DNA from: an uncultured Ruminococcus sp.
GTDB lineage: Bacteria > Bacillota > Clostridia > Oscillospirales > CAG-272
NCBI GenBank assembly: GCA_902762505.1
Contig: CACWOQ010000011.1
Coordinates: forward strand, 1 to 56,820
Direction: 5' to 3'
Length of the DNA stretch: 56,820 nt
Every line of letters starts with the position of its first letter. Position 1 is the stretch's first letter. Of the stretch, positions 8,561 to 16,208 are shown piece by piece. Both the position numbers and the translations under genes were made by a program. The notes beneath the pieces were generated by a model that saw only the letters and a program-made list of their open reading frames with translations, searched no databases and was not told the DNA's origin.

Positions 8561-9370
8561 TCAATCTCCCGGTCTTAATTTCATTTTTCTTAACAGAGTG
8601 CCCGCGAACGGCTCGTTTTCGAGCCTTATGAGTCTGACTTTATACGGGCTTTTTTTGATAGTGACCGACTCGCCCGGCTGAAGCGGAAGGTCTGCCGCCC
8701 CGTCGGCGGATATTATTACGTTTTTATCGGGTGAAGAAGAATTCGTCAGAACGAACTCGGCGCCGTCGCCGTAAATAAAGCTGCAGGATGCGCCGGTGTG
8801 GGGGCAGACCGGCGTAACGGCGGTGCATTCAAGCTCCGGATCGATCACGGGACCGCCGGCTGATACGTTATAGCCGCTGCTTCCCGTCGGAGTTGAGAAG
8901 ATAAGCGCGGTGGAATCGTATTCCATCGGAGGCGCTCCGTTTACCGAAACGAGAGCCGAAATCATCCTCGTCGCTCTGCTCTCCGATATTACGAATTCGT
9001 TCAGCGCCGTTATCTCCTCTCCCCTGTATGACATCGAAAGCATCATTCTTTCGCTGTATCCGGTCGAGTTGTCGATCTGAAGAAGCTTTTCGGTATCGTT
9101 CCGGTCTACCGACGAAAGATATCCCACCCTGCCGAGATTGATGCCGGCGACCGGCATACCGAGCGTTGCGGCGATCTTTGCGACGTGCAGGATGGTACCG
9201 TCGCCGCCTAAGACTACGGCGCAATCGTATCCGGAAAGATCCTCGCTTGACGTAACGTCGGTCACAGCGTCAGCCCCGGCTCCGTTTTCTCTGAACATAC
9301 GGACTATACCGCCGGTAAGTTCAAGCTCCGGATCCTTGTATAAATTCGGTATAACTGCAAATCTTTTCAA
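8561..9370 (-). CDS. nadK: NAD kinase
   Basis: Phosphorylates NAD to NADP; cytosolic. 269 residues, with the nucleotide-binding GGDGT at residues 55-59, LGRVGYLSS, the NEFVISES segment, and TPTGSSGYNVSAGGP. The start is a TTG overlapping the tlyA stop (TTGA), supported by GGAG seven bases upstream. Part of the tlyA-nadK-argR-recN chain. Confidence 0.94.
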   Translation of the reverse strand: MKRFAVIPNLYKDPELELTGGIVRMFRENGAGADAVTDVTSSEDLSGYDCAVVLGGDGTILHVAKIAATLGMPVAGINLGRVGYLSSVDRNDTEKLLQIDNSTGYSERMMLSMSYRGEEITALNEFVISESRATRMISALVSVNGAPPMEYDSTALIFSTPTGSSGYNVSAGGPVIDPELECTAVTPVCPHTGASCSFIYGDGAEFVLTNSSSPDKNVIISADGAADLPLQPGESVTIKKSPYKVRLIRLENEPFAGTLLRKMKLRPGD

Positions 9371-10104
9371 TTATCTGCTCCGTTTTTAATAAAATAAGCG
9401 ATGAATTCGGTGTTTCCGTCGCCGCCCTTTATACACGATTCTTCGATCTTTGAAAAGAGCTTGAGACCGCAGCTTTCGGCGCTCGAACACACCTCGGATA
9501 TTACGTACCGGTAAGACTCTTTTTTTGCAATTCCGCCCTTGCCGATATTCTTTTTTCCCGCTTCGAACTGGGGTTTTATAAGAGTGATGAATTTTCCGCC
9601 GGGCTTCAGTATCCCGGCGACGTTTTTATGCAAAAGCGTCTGTGATATAAAGGATACGTCCATGACGACGGTGTCGCACAACTCTCCTACGGTGTCAAAA
9701 CAAAGATTTTTTGCGTTGAGATCTTCGATGCTCTTAACGCGCGGATCGCTTGCAAGCGAAGGATCAAGCTGGCCGTGTCCGCCTTCAATGGCGTATACCT
9801 TCACCGCTCCGTGCTGCAGAAGGCAGTCAGTAAAACCGCCCGTGGATGCGCCTATGTCAGCGCAAACGTCGTCTTTGACCGACACACCGAATACTCTCAA
9901 AGCGTGCTCAAGCTTAAGCCCGCCCCGGCTTACGTATTTCTGGGGCTCCGTAACGGTTAACTCGTCGTCTTCCTCCAAAAGCTCGGAAGGCTTCAAAACA
10001 AGCCTTCCGCGGCAAAGGACTTTTTTTTCGTTTATAAGCGTCTGCGCCGCGCTCCGGCTTTTCGCAAGGCCTTTTTCAAACAGCAGTTTATCGGCTCTCT
10101 GCAT
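9367..10104 (-). CDS. tlyA: TlyA-family rRNA methyltransferase
   Basis: Predicted 2'-O-ribose methyltransferase of the TlyA/YqxC hemolysin-like family. 245 residues: N-terminal S4 RNA-binding domain (residues 1-60, AQTLINEKKVLCRG) and an FtsJ-like SAM-binding domain with DIGASTGGFTDCLLQHGA and VMDVSFIS. Start and stop overlap oapA (TAATG) and nadK (TTGA). Its place beside oapA and OLE RNA matches other OLE loci. Substrate specificity cannot be read from sequence. Confidence 0.9.
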   Translation of the reverse strand: MQRADKLLFEKGLAKSRSAAQTLINEKKVLCRGRLVLKPSELLEEDDELTVTEPQKYVSRGGLKLEHALRVFGVSVKDDVCADIGASTGGFTDCLLQHGAVKVYAIEGGHGQLDPSLASDPRVKSIEDLNAKNLCFDTVGELCDTVVMDVSFISQTLLHKNVAGILKPGGKFITLIKPQFEAGKKNIGKGGIAKKESYRYVISEVCSSAESCGLKLFSKIEESCIKGGDGNTEFIAYFIKNGADN

Positions 10105-10745
10105 TATTTCGTATCCTTGTGTTCGTTCGATTTACGGTGTGAAAATACGGAGAGCACCTTTGCCGCGCCGTATACGATGTTGTAACTGTAATTCATACCG
10201 ATAGACTTGCCGAGCGCCTTGCCGCCCACGGTGATGCCGGCTATGAGCGACGTTATGACAAGGTTTCCGAAAAACTCGGAATTCGGATCCGTAAAAAGCT
10301 TTACGATTATGGCCGTGCCGGTAGCGCCGGAAACGACGCCGGCGATATCGCCGATGACGTCAGCGCAGATATTTGTCATTTTTTCGGCGTTCTTGATCAG
10401 ATACACGCCCATCGCGCCGGCTTTCAGACGCCTGGCGGACATGGAAACGAATGGCTTGATATCCGCCGTCGTTATCGCAATGGCGACGATATCGAAGAAT
10501 ATGTTTATAAGTACGAAAATAAAAAGAATAACGAACGCCGCAACGAGGTTGAGCTTTTCAAGCACCTCGTTTGACAAAAGCGTCATAAGCACCGATATGG
10601 TGATGCTTATCAGCGCCACCTTGAACGCCCAAAGCCAGTTCACGGTGTTTTTCGGCTTGTTTTTTCGCTGCTTCTTTTGTTTTTTCGATTCAAAATTTAC
10701 AGACTCCTCCGTACTTCGGGGAGGAGTTTCGTCACGTTTATCCAA
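10104..10745 (-). CDS. oapA: OLE-associated membrane protein (OapA-like)
   Basis: 213 residues. The N-terminal ~38 residues are lysine-rich and polar (KKQKKQRKNKPKN), suited to RNA contact. Hydrophobic segments follow at about residues 42-60, 65-95, 125-150 and 160-180, with short loops containing TADIKPFVSMSARRLKAG. The start is a TTG at 10743-10745 with AAAGGAA about seven bases upstream. The gene sits immediately 3' of the OLE RNA and overlaps tlyA, exactly where OapA lies in other OLE loci. OapA proteins are known to anchor OLE RNA to the membrane. Identity rests mainly on position plus membrane topology; similarity to a named Pfam domain could not be tested here. Confidence 0.8.
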   Translation of the reverse strand: MDKRDETPPRSTEESVNFESKKQKKQRKNKPKNTVNWLWAFKVALISITISVLMTLLSNEVLEKLNLVAAFVILFIFVLINIFFDIVAIAITTADIKPFVSMSARRLKAGAMGVYLIKNAEKMTNICADVIGDIAGVVSGATGTAIIVKLFTDPNSEFFGNLVITSLIAGITVGGKALGKSIGMNYSYNIVYGAAKVLSVFSHRKSNEHKDTK

Positions 10746-10759
10746 AACAAATTCCTTTC

Positions 10760-11366
10760 AAATCAGGGACGGTAACAGACTGCGTAAACCTTGCGGTTTG
10801 AGGTCGAGTACGATTTCCGCAGCTCCCACCTCTCGTTACCGATCGGCGGTTTCCCTTTACGGGAGAAGCCCGTGCGTCGCCGTCACGGGGACTCGATTGC
10901 CTTGTGAGTTCCGCACTGCAATCCGCAGTCTGCCATATTTAATTAAAAATAAACAGCCTAGGGGATTTCCCCGATCAAGAGGTTGACCGTTTTAGCCTCT
11001 TTTGCAGCGACGGTTTCACCAGGCGATAGCGTCCGGCACCCGGCCAAGGCGCCGCCGCTTTGTTCCCGGATCCGCCGGAACCACTCAAGGCAGGCTACAC
11101 TATCCACAGCAACACGCACCGCGCGATAGGTTTAATCCTTTGTTCGTAATATGTCTTCGCTTGTACGTCAATACCACAAACAAAGGCCTCCATGGTAAGA
11201 GGGTCGCCACCGCATGCCGTTGCGGCACGCCCTCAGACCTATCTCCCAGCACCCACCCCGAACTGGGCGTAAGAAGCAAGCACAAGGAGCTTCATCGATA
11301 TGCCCTTTGACGGATTTTTAGGCCCGTCCTCAAACGGCTTCTCTCAAACTAGGATACTGCACCGTC
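10760..11366 (-). ncRNA. ole: OLE (ornate, large, extremophilic) RNA
   Basis: A ~610-nt gene-free stretch on the minus strand between ispA and the OapA-like gene. It has its own promoter (11373-11400) and predicted start near 11366, and runs almost to the oapA ribosome site. Many paired elements can be read: 11309-11313/11324-11328, 11215-11219/11223-11227, 10961-10964/10969-10972 (GGGG-CCCC), a 10770-10776/10835-10841 helix, and 10777-10784 complementary to 10924-10931. No open reading frame is convincing. Size, position 3' of xseB-ispA and 5' of oapA-tlyA-nadK-argR-recN match the OLE class, known from extremophilic and anaerobic Firmicutes and linked to membrane location and stress tolerance. 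Ends are approximate. Confidence 0.85.
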
Positions 11367-11372
11367 GTTTAT

Positions 11373-11400
11373 ATTTTACCACAAATTTTTGTAAATGCAA
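11373..11400 (-). promoter_or_regulatory. Promoter of OLE RNA
   Basis: Minus-strand -35 TTGCAT (11395-11400), 16-bp spacer, -10 TAAAAT (11373-11378). It lies in an AT-rich stretch right after ispA and would start transcription at about 11366. Confidence 0.65.
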
Positions 11401-11444
11401 GATTAAAAATCAAAATTGAATAACAATATTTTAAAAATGTCCGA

Positions 11445-12332
11445 TTATTTGCGTCGGTTGAGCAAAAAATCCGCAAGATCGTACAGATCAGAAGCCTTTT
11501 CGCCGTACACGGACAGAGCCGCCTTGGCTTTTTCGGTGAGCTTTGCGGCAAGCTCCTGCGCTTCGTCAAGGCTCATATACGACAGGACCGTCGTCTTGCC
11601 GTTCTTTTCGTCTGATCCGAGCGGTTTTCCGAACTCCTCGCTGTCGCCTATGACGTCGAGTATGTCGTCCCTGATCTGGAACGCCCAGCCGATGCACGAG
11701 CAGTACTCGTCGCAGCGGGCGTACATATCCGCGTCTTCGCATCCGGCGGCGGCAAGTCCGAGTCTTGCCGTACAGCGAAGCAGACATCCGGTTTTGAGCG
11801 CGTTCATTTTCTCGTATTCGCGGCGGTCAAGGCGCTTTGTTTCGCCTATGAGATCCATCACCTGTCCGCCTACCATTCCTTTATAGCCCGCCAGCTCGGA
11901 TAACGCCGCCGTCGCTTTTACTTTCGCCTTGTCGGAAGCGTTCGACCGTGCAACGATCTCAAAGGCGTACGTAAGAAGCGCGTCGCCCGCGAGCGTAGCC
12001 ACGGCTTCGCCGAAAACCTTGTGGTTCGTAGGCTTTCCGCGGCGCAGATCGTCGTTATCCATGCACGGCAGATCGTCGTGGATCAGCGAATACGTATGGA
12101 TGCATTCGAGCGCGCACGCGAAATCGAGCGCGTTTTCGTCGAATCTTTCAAGCCCGCAAAGCTCTGACGTGATAAGGGTAAGATACGGTCTTATCCTCTT
12201 TCCGCCGTTTTTTACGCTGTAAGCCATCGCGTCGGTTATGACCGGAAAATCCGCATCGGGACGCGAAAGCAGACTGTCAAGTCTTTCGTTTACGGTTTCA
12301 TTGTAATATTTGAGTTTTTCAGCCGTATTCAT
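11445..12332 (-). CDS. ispA: Polyprenyl synthetase (farnesyl/geranylgeranyl diphosphate synthase)
   Basis: Head-to-tail condensation of isopentenyl diphosphate with allylic diphosphates to give C15-C20 prenyl diphosphates. 295 residues. The first aspartate-rich motif DDLPCMDNDD is at residues 86-95, the GKRIRPYL substrate motif at about 44-51, and the second aspartate motif in QIRDDILDV at about residue 230. The ATG overlaps the xseB stop with GAGGA upstream. The xseA-xseB-ispA order is conserved; dxs, often nearby, is absent here. Confidence 0.94.
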   Translation of the reverse strand: MNTAEKLKYYNETVNERLDSLLSRPDADFPVITDAMAYSVKNGGKRIRPYLTLITSELCGLERFDENALDFACALECIHTYSLIHDDLPCMDNDDLRRGKPTNHKVFGEAVATLAGDALLTYAFEIVARSNASDKAKVKATAALSELAGYKGMVGGQVMDLIGETKRLDRREYEKMNALKTGCLLRCTARLGLAAAGCEDADMYARCDEYCSCIGWAFQIRDDILDVIGDSEEFGKPLGSDEKNGKTTVLSYMSLDEAQELAAKLTEKAKAALSVYGEKASDLYDLADFLLNRRK

Positions 12333-12529
12333 TTTACTTCTTCCTCTGTCAGCATCTTAACTTTTTTCTGCGCCTCGTCAAGCGTCTCGTTCGCTTTTTT
12401 TATAAGCGTTACACCTTCCTCGAAAAGCGAAAGCGATTCGTCAAGCGGAGTATCCGTATTTTCAAGCAGCTGTACGATCTCGCCTATACGCGCAGTCATT
12501 TCCTCAAAGCTCATTTCACTCTTTTTCAT
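12329..12529 (-). CDS. xseB: Exodeoxyribonuclease VII small subunit
   Basis: Small helical subunit of exonuclease VII. About 66 residues with the family core MSFEEMTARIGEIVQLLE and DTPLDESLSLFEEGVTLIKKANETLDEAQKKV. The start is ambiguous: TTG 12532, ATG 12529 or ATG 12514, all overlapping or abutting the end of xseA. The AAAGAG before 12514 is the only plausible ribosome site, so the shortest form is possible. Confidence 0.92.
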   Translation of the reverse strand: MKKSEMSFEEMTARIGEIVQLLENTDTPLDESLSLFEEGVTLIKKANETLDEAQKKVKMLTEEEVK

Positions 12530-13730
12530 CAAGTATCACCTCGTCTACGGTCGCCTTGACAGAACCGTCTCTCATCGTTATCTTTATCGCGTCCCCCGCC
12601 GTCAGGTCTTTTGCGCAGGTGCCGCGCTTGCCGTCTTTTTCAACATAAGCGTATCCGCTTCCGAGCACCTTCAACGGGCTTGAAGCTTCAAGCCGCGCGG
12701 CGGCTGTCTCGAAATCCTTTTTTCTTTGAAGCAGGATTATGTTCAGTTTATCAGCTATTTTATCGCTCGCGGTGTCGAGCATCTGCCGCCTGTCGAGTAT
12801 CTGATTCTCAAGCGACGTAAGTGCACGCGAAGAAGAAAGTCTGTCTATTCTGTTCCTGTTTTCCGTCAGTTTTTTTTCGATCGCCGCGGTCATCGCGTCA
12901 AGCGACGCTCCGAGACGGTGCATTACCGCGTTTTTGTCCGGCGTGGCAAGCTCTGCTGCGTGCGACGGCGTTGATGCCCGTACGTCAGCGGCGAAATCGC
13001 AGACCGTCGTGTCCGTTTCGTGTCCCACCGCCGATATGACAGGGATCCGTGACGCTCTGACCGCGTAAGCGACCTCTTCGGTGTTGAAGGGCTGCAGATC
13101 CTCGATCGATCCGCCGCCGCGTCCGATTATGATCGTATCCACGGGCTCTTTTTCATTGAAATACGCAAGTCCGTCGACAAGCGTTTTAACAGCCGTCGCT
13201 CCCTGCACCACAGCCGGATATACGACTATCTCGCAATAAGGATATCTGCCTGTCGCAATATTGATTATATCGCGTACGGCGGCTCCGGTCTGTGAGGTTA
13301 TGACGCCGATCTTCGACGGAAAAGCGGGGACCGGTCTTTTCAGCTTCTCGGAGAAAATCCCTTCGGCTTCAAGCTTTTTTCTGATCCTCTCGGCTTCAAT
13401 ATAAAGAGCGCCTATCCCGTCCGGGATTATATCCGTCACGTAAAGCTGATATCTGCCGTCGCCCGGATATACGCTTATCCTTCCCGTGCAAAGCACCTTC
13501 ATGCCGTTTTCGGGCTTCATGCGGAGGTTCACGTTCTGAAATCTGAACATCGCGCATTTGATCATCGCGCCCGCGTCTTTTAAAGTAAAATACATATGGC
13601 CGCTTGCGAAATGATGGTTGAAATTCGATATTTCGCCTTTGATCGCAACGGACGACAGATACGGCGTATTGTCGATCGTCAGCTTGATTATATCCGTGAT
13701 CTCCGACACGGTGAACGTTCTGCTATCCAT
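12516..13730 (-). CDS. xseA: Exodeoxyribonuclease VII large subunit
   Basis: Catalytic subunit of the single-strand-specific exonuclease VII. 404 residues: N-terminal OB fold (SSVAIKGEISNFNHHFASGHMYF), catalytic domain with IGVITSQTGAAVRDI and IIIGRGGGSIEDLQPFN, a coiled-coil segment at about 290-350, and a C-terminal strand region. The ATG overlaps the end of the upstream gene by eight bases. Confidence 0.95.
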   Translation of the reverse strand: MDSRTFTVSEITDIIKLTIDNTPYLSSVAIKGEISNFNHHFASGHMYFTLKDAGAMIKCAMFRFQNVNLRMKPENGMKVLCTGRISVYPGDGRYQLYVTDIIPDGIGALYIEAERIRKKLEAEGIFSEKLKRPVPAFPSKIGVITSQTGAAVRDIINIATGRYPYCEIVVYPAVVQGATAVKTLVDGLAYFNEKEPVDTIIIGRGGGSIEDLQPFNTEEVAYAVRASRIPVISAVGHETDTTVCDFAADVRASTPSHAAELATPDKNAVMHRLGASLDAMTAAIEKKLTENRNRIDRLSSSRALTSLENQILDRRQMLDTASDKIADKLNIILLQRKKDFETAAARLEASSPLKVLGSGYAYVEKDGKRGTCAKDLTAGDAIKITMRDGSVKATVDEVILDEKE

Positions 13731-14649
13731 TTATATACCTGTCATACGTAATGAGCGCGGTGCCGGCGGCGTTGTCTGCTGAATACTCGGGCGCGGCAAA
13801 GTATGCGCCGTATTTTTCGGTAAAGAATTTTTTCAGCGTTTTGTTAGACGAGACGCCCCCGGAAAAAAGCAGCGGGAGCTTTTCGTCCTTCATGGCGTTT
13901 TCCGTCATCTTATCTATCGTACGTTTGATGAATTCGATAACGTAGGCGGCGATCAGCTCCGGCGCGCATTCTTTATTATTCATTTCCCTGACCTTGTTTT
14001 CAACGCCCGAAAGATTGCATTCACAGCCCTTGACCGAAATCTTTATCTGCGGAAGCTTATCGACGTTTTTATCGGAGAGCGCTTCAACGTGTTTTCCGCA
14101 CGGAAAAGGAAGTCCGAGCATAACGCCGGTCCTGTCGATAATCTGTCCCGCCGTCACGTCAAGCGTCTTTCCTTTGATCTCGCAGTCGAACGAATCGCCC
14201 GCACGGCTGACCTTCAGCAGCTCAAGCGTTCCGCCGGACAGATGATACGCGTAGAATCTGTCCGTCAGCGTCATTTTTGACGAATAAACAGCCGCTTTTA
14301 TATGCCCATCCTGATGGGAATTGCAGAAAACGGGGACGTTTTTCGCGGTCGCCACAGCATACGCGGCGGATTTTCCGCACAGAAAGCACGGCATATACGA
14401 ACCTTCGATATTACGCGGTCTGTCGCTGAAGCCTACCGCCGACAACCCGGACAAATCGGTTTCAAGACGTGAAAACGCCGCGGGAAGATTGACCGTGTGC
14501 GCGAAAACCGCGTCGCTCTGACGAAGTCCGACCTCGCCGGGCTTGACCGGCAGTACGATCCTTACGTTTTCTATGATCTCACCGTCGCGGCATACGGCAA
14601 GCGACGTCGTGTAATTGCTCGTATCGACGCCGAGCGTCAGAACGCTCAT
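13723..14649 (-). CDS. TsaD/Kae1-like ASKHA-fold protein (divergent paralogue)
   Basis: 308 residues, related to TsaD/Kae1 (peptidase M22 fold), the enzyme family that makes threonylcarbamoyl-adenosine on tRNA. The nucleotide-binding start TLGVDTSNYTTSLAV and the C-terminal LLFSGGVSSNKTLKKFF loop are clear. The metal site reads NSHQDGH (H112, H116) rather than the NHxEGH of true TsaD, so both histidines are kept but the context differs. The middle is diverged. Position between nusB and xseA is recurrent in Clostridia. It is probably a paralogue, not the cell's main TsaD; function unknown. Confidence 0.75.
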   Translation of the reverse strand: MSVLTLGVDTSNYTTSLAVCRDGEIIENVRIVLPVKPGEVGLRQSDAVFAHTVNLPAAFSRLETDLSGLSAVGFSDRPRNIEGSYMPCFLCGKSAAYAVATAKNVPVFCNSHQDGHIKAAVYSSKMTLTDRFYAYHLSGGTLELLKVSRAGDSFDCEIKGKTLDVTAGQIIDRTGVMLGLPFPCGKHVEALSDKNVDKLPQIKISVKGCECNLSGVENKVREMNNKECAPELIAAYVIEFIKRTIDKMTENAMKDEKLPLLFSGGVSSNKTLKKFFTEKYGAYFAAPEYSADNAAGTALITYDRYING

Positions 14650-15086
14650 TTCTCCTCCGTCTCGCCTTTGAGTGCGGCGTTGAGTATTCCGTTTATAAAA
14701 GCGGGTGCGGCGTCGGTATCGTATTTTTTGGCAAGCTCAACGGCTTCGTTGATAGCCACGGGCGCAGGGACGTCGTCAAAATGCTTCGCTTCGTACAGAC
14801 AGATGCGCATTATCGTAAGCGAGGTGCGCGAAATACGCTCTATCTTCCAGCCGACGGCGTATTCGGAGATCAGACCGTCGAGACTCTGAGAATCGTTTAC
14901 AACGCCGTAAAACACGGCGCAAAGATAAGGATCATCTTCGTAACCGCAGCTTTGCAGAGCGTTCTCATAGTATTCCCTGAGATCATCCCCCGTGCATTCA
15001 CTGTTGAAGGTATATCCGAAAAGAAGCTTGAACGCGATCTCGCGCAAGGCGGTCCTCGTCGTTTTCTTATTGTTGTTGTCTTTCAT
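14646..15086 (-). CDS. nusB: Transcription antitermination factor NusB
   Basis: All-helical RNA-binding factor of rRNA antitermination. 146 residues, with ALREIAFKLLFGYTFNSE at the start and the conserved end VAINEAVELAKKYDTDAAPAFINGILNA. The stop overlaps the next start (AATGAG). First gene of the run that leads through xseA and ispA to the OLE RNA. Confidence 0.94.
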   Translation of the reverse strand: MKDNNNKKTTRTALREIAFKLLFGYTFNSECTGDDLREYYENALQSCGYEDDPYLCAVFYGVVNDSQSLDGLISEYAVGWKIERISRTSLTIMRICLYEAKHFDDVPAPVAINEAVELAKKYDTDAAPAFINGILNAALKGETEEK

Positions 15087-15111
15087 ATATACATCCGTCC
15101 TGTGATTTAAC

Positions 15112-15152
15112 TCAAAACAAGCCCGGGCGGTATTTCACCCGTCCGAGCTTTG
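15112..15152 (-). terminator. Terminator after the 15.2-kb lipoprotein gene
   Basis: A 12-bp GC-rich stem with one mismatch and one wobble (arms around 15119-15130 and 15139-15150). On the minus strand it is followed by GTTTTG. It begins about 15 bases after the lipoprotein stop and isolates the gene from nusB. Confidence 0.7.
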
Positions 15153-15166
15153 TTTAATTGCCCTTT

Positions 15167-16117
15167 TTATTCGGCGGCCTGTTCTTCGGCGGTCGTTAAG
15201 CCTTCCGTGGTCTCATCTTCGCCTTCGACCTTGAATTCACGGTAATCGAAGGTGATGGTGTCTTTTTCGCTTATAAGCGTTTCGGACAGATCGTTGATTA
15301 TTACCTCGGTCGCCTCGGCTTCTTCGTCGTCGCCGTATTCCTCACCCATGATGCAGACCCAGCGGTGTTCCTCGTCGTTTTCGATATCTCCTATCTTTAC
15401 GACGCGGCGTCCGTCCTCGGACAGCGTGATCTTGTGCTCGTCGGTAAGGGGCTTGACTTCTTCGCCCTTATCGTTTATGTAATTGCTCTGCAGGCACTTG
15501 GCGATGGTGAGCTCGCTCTTTTCGCCGAAAACGGTGTAGGGAGTCTCGGACAGTATCGTATCGGCGCCGTTGGTGATCTCAAGCTTGATGAAGAAGTTGC
15601 GTTCGGTCTTCTCTTTCAGATCGAATCTGAGAAGATCGTACGTTTTAAGATCGGAAGTGAAGGGATCCTTTACTTCTCCGTTGATGGTGAATACCCATTC
15701 ATATATATCGTTTGAGTTGGAAGCTTTTCCTGCGGTGTTGCCGTTTATCGTATCGAGTGTATATTCGATTTCACCGTTGAACTGGGAGATAACGAGCGTG
15801 GGGAGCGCGGCGTTCTTGTCCTTGTTCGTAACGGCAAGCTCAAGAGCGAGCATGCCTGTCGGTTTGAGGCGGTAGCGCTGACGCGCAGCTTCTTCGGTGA
15901 GAAGACCGCCTTCCGTCGTTTCCTCGGTCTCAAACGGCGCCTGCGGCGCGACTCTGAGTCCGTCAACGCTGTAAAGCGTTTTGCCGTTCGCTCCGTAAAC
16001 GTATAAGGAAACGTAGGCGTTCGCATCACTGTAATTGCTCTTGTTGACAGAACACGAAGCGACAGAAAGCACCATGACCGCCGCAAGCAATAAGGTTACG
16101 ATTCTCTTGATTTTCAT
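15167..16117 (-). CDS. Predicted lipoprotein of unknown function
   Basis: 316 residues. A typical lipoprotein signal peptide ends in SVASC with the lipidated cysteine at position 22. The rest is a secreted, acidic protein ending in a threonine/glutamate-rich tail. Two similar halves may exist: residues ~140-175 (EWVFTINGE) and ~250-300 (RWVCIMGEE), each followed by a hydrophobic-acidic strand pattern. The repeats resemble small beta-grasp modules seen in secreted Clostridia proteins, but this is only a visual impression. The protein stands alone between two transcription units, upstream of a terminator. No function assigned. Confidence 0.7.
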   Translation of the reverse strand: MKIKRIVTLLLAAVMVLSVASCSVNKSNYSDANAYVSLYVYGANGKTLYSVDGLRVAPQAPFETEETTEGGLLTEEAARQRYRLKPTGMLALELAVTNKDKNAALPTLVISQFNGEIEYTLDTINGNTAGKASNSNDIYEWVFTINGEVKDPFTSDLKTYDLLRFDLKEKTERNFFIKLEITNGADTILSETPYTVFGEKSELTIAKCLQSNYINDKGEEVKPLTDEHKITLSEDGRRVVKIGDIENDEEHRWVCIMGEEYGDDEEAEATEVIINDLSETLISEKDTITFDYREFKVEGEDETTEGLTTAEEQAAE

Positions 16118-16208
16118 ACGGGAAATGTTCCTCCTGATAGCACAAATGCAATTCTCTTTTAATTATACAACAATATTTTCAAAATGTCAAGTATAATTTG
16201 AATTTAAA

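Noticed and set aside
11002..11310. Plus-strand open frame of 102 codons inside the OLE region
   Set aside because: Basic, low-complexity composition, no ribosome site, antisense to the structured RNA with its own promoter.
10760..11366. RNase P RNA, tmRNA or 6S RNA
   Set aside because: No RNase P core motifs, no tRNA-like CCA end or tag frame, and far too long and differently folded for 6S. Gene order points to OLE.
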